Shown here in pieces: positions 59,410 through 64,000 of a stretch of DNA of 64,000 nucleotides. Positions within the stretch are counted from its first letter, which is position 1. Every line of letters begins with the position of its first letter. The position numbers and the translations under genes were made by a program. Source of the stretch: Pedobacter sp. D749 (GTDB taxonomy: Bacteria; Bacteroidota; Bacteroidia; Sphingobacteriales; Sphingobacteriaceae); NCBI RefSeq assembly GCF_019317285.1, contig NZ_CP079218.1, forward strand, positions 5,580,001 through 5,644,000. Direction: 5' to 3'. Under the pieces are notes generated by a model. That model was not told the DNA's origin and searched no databases. It saw only the letters and a list, made by a program, of their open reading frames with translations.

Positions 59410-61041
59410 ATGAAAAAAATCAATATTTTATCAGGAGTCATGCTCCTGATCCTTTTTATTGCATCGGGTTGTCGCAAAATGGAATCGGATGCATTGTTTA
59501 GCGCTGCTTCAAAAGATTTTAAGGGCCTAAAAAAATCTGTTCTTAGCCCTTTTAGCGTTAAAAATAATGAATATTCCAACCTTGGAAGTTTGGGCGCGGT
59601 ACTGGAAAGGCGTAAAATGGATGGCGGTAGTTTCGACGGACCTCCATTAATCGCTGGCACTTACCGCACTGGCGAACTGGTTAGTGATTTTGGTGCTGAT
59701 CCGAATAAAGTAATGTTCGTGGAATCATTCAAATCAAATGTTTTTGTAATATCCCCAGAAATGGGACTGAACATTTTTCCGGGCGCCATACTGAATGGCA
59801 ACAGCATACGGGCCGATGTTTTTGCCCCAAGTATCATTCCGAATATCTCGGCTAATATCCGTCCCGTTAACCTGTCAACCAGTTTGCCCGTAAGTGGAAC
59901 AAAAGTAGCCAAAACGGTAATGGCCAGGCCAAGCAGCGATAGGGCATTTGTAAGGGCTGCGCTTAAAGATCTTAACGACATTAATCCAGGAAGAATTGGT
60001 GCAGCAAGGCTCCAGTTCGAAATGACATCATTCTCTAATTACGATATGATCAAAACCCTTTACGGTTACAATAAAAACCTTGATCTTTTTCTCTACAAAC
60101 AGGGAAATACCACCACTGGAGGTTCTCAGTCTGTTACACGTAGCACTGGCTTTATTCTAAAATTTTATCAACAGAATTTTACAGTAGATGTAGATGTTCC
60201 TTCAGATTATAACGAACTTTTTGATCCTACCGGACTTGATACCGCTACCGTATTCGGCGGTAAAAGCCCATATTATGTTAGTAGCGTAACCTATGGAAGG
60301 ATGGGCATTATGACTATTGAATCCAATAGTGACTCCGCTTCGGTTTATAATGCGGTAACCAAGCAGATCGGAATACTGCAGGGGCTGGTGGGGATAGGTA
60401 CTTCGCTTAGTGATTCGGAAAAACAGATCCTCGAAAGTTCTGAGATTAAATATGCCATAACAGGGCCAAACGGGGATAAAAATGTAAGCGATCTGAAAAC
60501 CATCAGCAGCCTGGCAGGTTTTGTAGAGGTACTTTCTTCAAATTCGACTTATTCAATGGACGATCCCGGGGTTCCAATCAGTTTCAGGTTAAGGTACCTT
60601 GTTGATGATACTAATGTAGAAGCGCCATTTGAAATCAATTATGGGCCATTTAATAAACCTTATGCCAGGATCGAATATAGGAATATTGTTGCAGGACAAA
60701 ACAATGCCTATTCTTACCATACCTCCGATATCACCCTGGTATGCTATCCTACTCAAGATTGTATCCCGGGAACAGAGGTTCCTCCATTGAATTTTATTTC
60801 CTTTGCCTGGAATTTTACCTCGAAGATAAGTAGGGGAAAAAAAGGCGATCCAGTGACCCCGATTATCCATTCCCGGCAGGATGTGGTTAGAAATTCAAAA
60901 AACAGATCACTTCTCCTCATTCATTCAGGTGAATATAAGCATCAGCAGAATTTTGCAGGAGATGACAGGGAACAGTATGAGGAAGATTACAGCCTGTTAT
61001 CCGGAAAGGGATACTATGCACTGCCAAGCAAATATTTTTAG
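59410..61041 (+). CDS. Long CDC-like (CDCL) lipoprotein with C-terminal domain
   Basis: A 543-residue lipoprotein (lipobox ASGC, Cys 21). Cytolysin marks are GLNIFPGAILNGNS, PYYVSSVTYGRMGIMTIESN and VPISFRLRYLVDD. Unlike the two short proteins it continues about 125 residues past that point (ITLVCYPTQDCIPG, NFISFAWNFTSKISRGK, HSGEYKHQQNFAGDD), in the place of cytolysin domain 4. The Trp-rich undecapeptide of classical cytolysins is absent. The pairing of long and short forms is as in the two-component CDCL toxins of Bacteroidota. Third gene of the CDCL2-protease operon. Confidence 0.75.
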   Translation: MKKINILSGVMLLILFIASGCRKMESDALFSAASKDFKGLKKSVLSPFSVKNNEYSNLGSLGAVLERRKMDGGSFDGPPLIAGTYRTGELVSDFGADPNKVMFVESFKSNVFVISPEMGLNIFPGAILNGNSIRADVFAPSIIPNISANIRPVNLSTSLPVSGTKVAKTVMARPSSDRAFVRAALKDLNDINPGRIGAARLQFEMTSFSNYDMIKTLYGYNKNLDLFLYKQGNTTTGGSQSVTRSTGFILKFYQQNFTVDVDVPSDYNELFDPTGLDTATVFGGKSPYYVSSVTYGRMGIMTIESNSDSASVYNAVTKQIGILQGLVGIGTSLSDSEKQILESSEIKYAITGPNGDKNVSDLKTISSLAGFVEVLSSNSTYSMDDPGVPISFRLRYLVDDTNVEAPFEINYGPFNKPYARIEYRNIVAGQNNAYSYHTSDITLVCYPTQDCIPGTEVPPLNFISFAWNFTSKISRGKKGDPVTPIIHSRQDVVRNSKNRSLLLIHSGEYKHQQNFAGDDREQYEEDYSLLSGKGYYALPSKYF

Positions 61042-61165
61042 TAGGAAAAATATGTAAGTTTAAATACCATTTAGGGTGGCTTTTTGATTATGCCCGGCAA
61101 TTTACTCTGGAAAGATTTTTTATCTGGTTAATTATTAGTGTGTTTTAATAATTCTTTAATGTTTT

Positions 61166-61197
61166 TTTGCATAAATAATTTAAAAGCGCTAATATTG
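61166..61197 (+). promoter_or_regulatory. Promoter of tRNA-Asn
   Basis: TTTG (61166-61169), 20 bases, then TAATATTG (61190-61197), one mismatch from TAnnTTTG. The tRNA starts 71 bases further on. Confidence 0.55.
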
Positions 61198-61268
61198 CAC
61201 TCCCAAAACAAACAAGCTTTATTGTGCCGAAAAGTACAATGCAGCCCGTTTTCGGAAACAACCAGCAC

Positions 61269-61342
61269 TCCTTCTTAGCTCAGCTGGTTAGAGCATCTGA
61301 CTGTTAATCAGAGGGTCGCTGGTTCGAGCCCAGCAGAGGGAG
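61269..61342 (+). tRNA. tRNA-Asn(GTT)
   Basis: Acceptor TCCTTCT pairs with AGAGGGA; D-arm AGCTCAGCTGGTTAGAGC; anticodon stem TCTGA/TCAGA with loop CTGTTAA and anticodon GTT at 61303-61305; T-arm GCTGG-TTCGAGC-CCAGC; discriminator G followed by an encoded CCA (61343-61345). All arms are complete. Confidence 0.97.
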
Positions 61343-61346
61343 CCAA

Positions 61347-61374
61347 AACCTACAACGAAAGTTGTAGGTTTTTT
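61347..61374 (+). terminator. Terminator of tRNA-Asn
   Basis: AACCTACAAC (61347-61356) and GTTGTAGGTT (61361-61370) form a perfect 10-bp stem with loop GAAA, followed by TTTT. Confidence 0.85.
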
Positions 61375-61592
61375 GCATTTAGGGCTTGGTGAGAAGTTTA
61401 TCTTGAGCGCATCACGAGTATGTTTAATTCTGACTGGCCAGTCTAATGGCTTGATCAAGGATTTCATCTTTACCTTTCTGTATTCCTGGAATACTATTCT
61501 TTACCATAATTCACTTCTTTAAACATTATTACATGCATAATAACGAGCAAAATTTTTAATTAATTTAAATATTAAAATTGTGGTACTAGCAA
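61375..61592. other. Gap after tRNA-Asn with a possible gene fragment
   Basis: On the minus strand 61507-61424 a short frame, MVKNSIPGIQKGKDEILDQA then IRLASQN and stop, resembles the first helix of a TetR-type regulator, but it is only 27 residues and may be chance. Nothing else is recognised. Confidence 0.3.
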
Positions 61593-61642
61593 AAATCCAA
61601 AAAGAAGAAATACCATTTCAAGGCATTTCTCTTTTTGGATTT
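61593..61642 (-). terminator. Terminator of the protease-thioredoxin operon
   Basis: AAATCCAAAAAGA and TCTTTTTGGATTT-type arms with a further GAAAT/ATTTC pair inside form a long stem between the tRNA and the S1 protease stop (61676). Confidence 0.65.
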
Positions 61643-61675
61643 AACTGTATTAGATTACTTATGTAAAGCGCTATT

Positions 61676-62575
61676 TTAAGGCTTTATAAGTTTATACAAA
61701 GATTCCACCGGCACCGTATTCTTCAATACCATCTGCAATCCCGGATTCATCTCGCTGTGTATCAAAGGATGTGTATTCGAAACGGTAGCAACAATAGCAC
61801 CATATTCATTCATCACCGGGCCTCCGCTTGATCCTGTAGCATAATCCGCTGAAATAACGACCATTTCACGAAAGAACTTTCTATTTGGTTCTCCCGCTTC
61901 CTCCAGGTATTTGTCCATCACGTTTCCCTGTGAAAAAAAGTAATGCATCCCTTTTGGATGTCCCAATACGAATACCTTTTCGCCCACTTTTGCACCTTCT
62001 GCAAGCGGTAAGGCAGGCAAAACCTCACCATTTGTTTCCAGTTGAAGTAAGGCTAAATCGTTTTCTTTTGAGGAAGTCAATACCGATTTTACAGCATAGG
62101 TACGTCCATTGGCCATACGAACAACGAAACCTAAAGGCTTATTGCCGTCAGCCATATTCGCATACTGGGCGATTACATGATAATTTGTTACCATTATCCC
62201 TTTGGGATCAATAATGTAACCTGAAGATTCGCTGATATGTGCATTAGAACACCTGGGACATAAATAAACACAACCTGTAATTACAGTAGCCGCTTTTGCA
62301 CGTTCGTAGATGGCATTGGCCGTTAAAGCTTTTTTAGAAGGTTTAACAATTCCAACAGCAGCTGATTTAGATGGATTAGCCAGCATCTGTTTGGCATCCT
62401 CTAAAGTAACCGTCTTCACTTTTAAAAGCAAAGAATCTACAGATTTCTGATAATCGGCTGCTATTTTGGCATCATTGGTGAAAACCTGGGCATGAGCAAT
62501 ACCGGCTATCAATAAATTGATCAGTAAAATAGCGATTTTCTTTATGCCACTATGTTTTTTAAAATTCATTTTCAT
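61676..62575 (-). CDS. Exported trypsin-like (S1C) serine protease
   Basis: A 299-residue protein with a signal peptide (to about 30, IAGIAHAQ). Catalytic triad: His133 in MVTNYHVIAQ, Asp173 in KENDLALLQLE, Ser250 in ATGSSGGPVMNE. A short Cys cluster, GCVYLCPRC (about 101-109), lies before the protease domain. No PDZ domain. It overlaps the upstream thioredoxin-fold gene by four bases (ATGA), so the two are coupled and likely act together in the periplasm. Confidence 0.87.
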   Translation of the reverse strand: MKMNFKKHSGIKKIAILLINLLIAGIAHAQVFTNDAKIAADYQKSVDSLLLKVKTVTLEDAKQMLANPSKSAAVGIVKPSKKALTANAIYERAKAATVITGCVYLCPRCSNAHISESSGYIIDPKGIMVTNYHVIAQYANMADGNKPLGFVVRMANGRTYAVKSVLTSSKENDLALLQLETNGEVLPALPLAEGAKVGEKVFVLGHPKGMHYFFSQGNVMDKYLEEAGEPNRKFFREMVVISADYATGSSGGPVMNEYGAIVATVSNTHPLIHSEMNPGLQMVLKNTVPVESLYKLIKP

Positions 62576-63663
62576 TTAATTTTCTCCGTTATGGCGTCAT
62601 ACTGGCGGGCTGTTTTCCCATAGGATTCTGATGCCGACTTAAAGTAATCTTTTATGGCTGCTTTCTGAGCTTCCGTCGCTTTCGGAGTCTGCTTAAATAA
62701 AACATCTTCCAGAATGCCTTTAAAAACGGTGTTGGTTGGCAATTGCTGAATATACCGTTTATAATAAGCGATCATTCCATCCAGATCTTTATTGACAACA
62801 AACAAAGCAATCCTACAAATATGATTTTCAGGTTCCTGTGGATCTAATTTCAGCAAGGAGATGGTATAGGCGATGTCCTCCACCTCTTTTGGCGTAAAAA
62901 AAACATTATACCGAGCACCATTTTCGTAAGCAATGATATACATATCTTTACGAACCTTATCAAAGAGGATTCTATTAATTACTTCCGTACCCATAGCAAG
63001 ATCCAAATGTTGTTTCTCTAGCATTATCTTTCTGAAAAACGGGCTGCCAAACTTTACCGTTCCTAATGCCATTTCAAGAAAATCTACGCTAAAACGCTCG
63101 TATTCCTCGGCATGATCAAATATCTCTTCCAAAACAGGTGATGGGTCTTTAGAATTTTGATATAAAGCTTTAGCATAAGGCAACCCATTTGTCAAGTCTT
63201 TTTTTGCCTCATAAGCCGCTTTTAACCCTGCGAGCGAATTTTTGGGATCTAGTGCCGCTTTTACTTTTTCAATAAAATCTTCGGCACCGGCTTTTCCCAC
63301 CACCCTGTTAATTTCCTGTCCCGAAGCACTAAGAATTAAAAAAGTCGGGTAAGCACTGACGTTGTATTTTTTCGCAAGCTCCTTCCCCTCTCCCTTTTCC
63401 ATGTCGAATTTTACAGAAACGAACTTTGGGTTGAAATAATCGCCCATTACCTTTTTGGGAAATTCCATTTTAGCCATCTCAATGCATGGAATGCACCAGC
63501 TGGTGTAGCAGTCCATAAAGATCAGTTTAGGGCTGGCAGGGTCGGAAGCTTTAGCCATCGCTGCACGCATTGTCAGCTCCTCAAATTTTATACCCTGGCC
63601 AAAGGTTGCAGTATGGCATAGGGTAATCAATCCAATATATGCTGAAATTAAAAATAGTCTCAT
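62572..63663 (-). CDS. Exported thioredoxin-fold protein with helical C-terminal part
   Basis: A 363-residue protein with a signal peptide (about 1-22). The thioredoxin domain (about 25-140) has the active site SWCIPC at Cys57/Cys60 and the cis-proline in VSAYPTFLIL. The C-terminal 220 residues are helical and repeat-like, of unknown role. It lies between a TlpA-like gene and the S1 protease gene. Confidence 0.82.
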   Translation of the reverse strand: MRLFLISAYIGLITLCHTATFGQGIKFEELTMRAAMAKASDPASPKLIFMDCYTSWCIPCIEMAKMEFPKKVMGDYFNPKFVSVKFDMEKGEGKELAKKYNVSAYPTFLILSASGQEINRVVGKAGAEDFIEKVKAALDPKNSLAGLKAAYEAKKDLTNGLPYAKALYQNSKDPSPVLEEIFDHAEEYERFSVDFLEMALGTVKFGSPFFRKIMLEKQHLDLAMGTEVINRILFDKVRKDMYIIAYENGARYNVFFTPKEVEDIAYTISLLKLDPQEPENHICRIALFVVNKDLDGMIAYYKRYIQQLPTNTVFKGILEDVLFKQTPKATEAQKAAIKDYFKSASESYGKTARQYDAITEKIK

Positions 63664-63682
63664 AGTAAATCCCTGGGATGTA

Positions 63683-64000
63683 TTATAATTTTGAATTGAT
63701 TAATTCTGCTAGTTTTGGATCTGACGGTCTCGGAGCGTCAATAGCTACTGTTTTGCCGTTTTTATCAAATAACATGTAACGAGGCACGGTTTCCAACTCA
63801 TAGTCATCTGCAATCGGCCCCTTGCGGTTAGAAAACAAATGCAAGCCAGACATTTTCTTACTTTCTACCATTTCCTTCCATTTTGCTTTATCGGTATCAA
63901 TGGAGAGGCTGATAAATGTCACATTCTTTCCCTCAAAAGCTTTTTCCATAGCTTCAAGGGCCGGTAGCTCGTCCAAACATGGTTTACACCAGGTTGCCCA
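63683..64000 (-). CDS. TlpA-like thiol-disulfide oxidoreductase, C-terminal part (5' end outside window)
   Basis: The frame is open to the right edge: WATWCKPCLDELPALEAM at the edge, then VTFISLSIDTDKAKW and VPRYMLFDKNGKTV. The WCKPC active site and the AhpC/TSA-like SLSIDTD segment place it in the TlpA/ResA family, periplasmic and probably membrane- or lipid-anchored through a missing N-terminal part. It is followed 20 bases later by the second thioredoxin-fold gene. Confidence 0.85.
   Translation of the reverse strand, partial: WATWCKPCLDELPALEAMEKAFEGKNVTFISLSIDTDKAKWKEMVESKKMSGLHLFSNRKGPIADDYELETVPRYMLFDKNGKTVAIDAPRPSDPKLAELINSKL

Overview
The window is chromosomal DNA of a Bacteroidota, most likely a Pedobacter-like Sphingobacteriaceae. 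The evidence is moderately low G+C, SusC-style TonB receptors, lipoproteins with short lipoboxes, promoters of the TTTG/TAnnTTTG type, an arginine pathway with the succinyl-type transcarbamylase, and intergenic repeat families typical of this group. Species assignment is inference.

Region 1 (1-11057) is an arginine/proline cluster on the + strand: argG (cut by the left edge), cupin, GNAT, argC, argD, argF' (transcarbamylase), argB, proC, argE, argH. A four-helix-bundle (23S-IVS type) gene lies between argC and argD and a broken second copy lies between argD and argF'. Both are bracketed by locus-specific inverted repeats. A small decayed RelE-type toxin-antitoxin pair closes the region. Region 2 (11161-13336) holds an aminotransferase and an unknown membrane protein.

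Region 3 (13498-19980) is an RNA-repair locus. RtcB RNA ligase, two RlaP-type nucleotidyltransferases and a cytosolic slipin run leftwards. A WYL regulator runs rightwards. The 1-kb divergent gap holds two tandem permuted tRNA-like (Y-RNA-like) structures and several TTGCGTAG boxes. No rsr (Ro) or rtcA gene is visible.

Region 4 (19998-36627) is mixed: a CDC-like lipoprotein, prfC, a PIF1-like helicase, a GxxExxY gene broken by a TGA and bracketed by 26-bp perfect inverted repeats, SprT-like, adenine deaminase, fused E1 dehydrogenase, LutB, a VapBC pair, an M28 peptidase, rpiB, tatC and a decayed TA pair. Region 5 (36725-41663) is the lipid-synthesis operon DUF177-rpmF-plsX-fabH-accB-accC. Region 6 (41958-51096) holds a sulfurtransferase, MFS transporter, pdxA, rsmA, thioredoxin-like, clpS, a second FabH, DUF4256 and GNAT.

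Region 7 (51455-64000) is surface/envelope biology. A large TonB receptor sits behind Pho-box-like repeats. A remnant of an FAD oxidoreductase follows. Next come three cholesterol-dependent-cytolysin-like (CDCL) lipoproteins, two short and one long, with an S41 protease lipoprotein. tRNA-Asn comes next, and a leftward operon of trypsin-like protease and thioredoxin-fold proteins runs to the right edge.

The most unusual structures are (a) the word-like inverted repeats that carry four-helix-bundle or GxxExxY genes, or nothing; (b) the permuted tRNA-like pair upstream of the RtcB operon; and (c) the CDCL-protease cluster.
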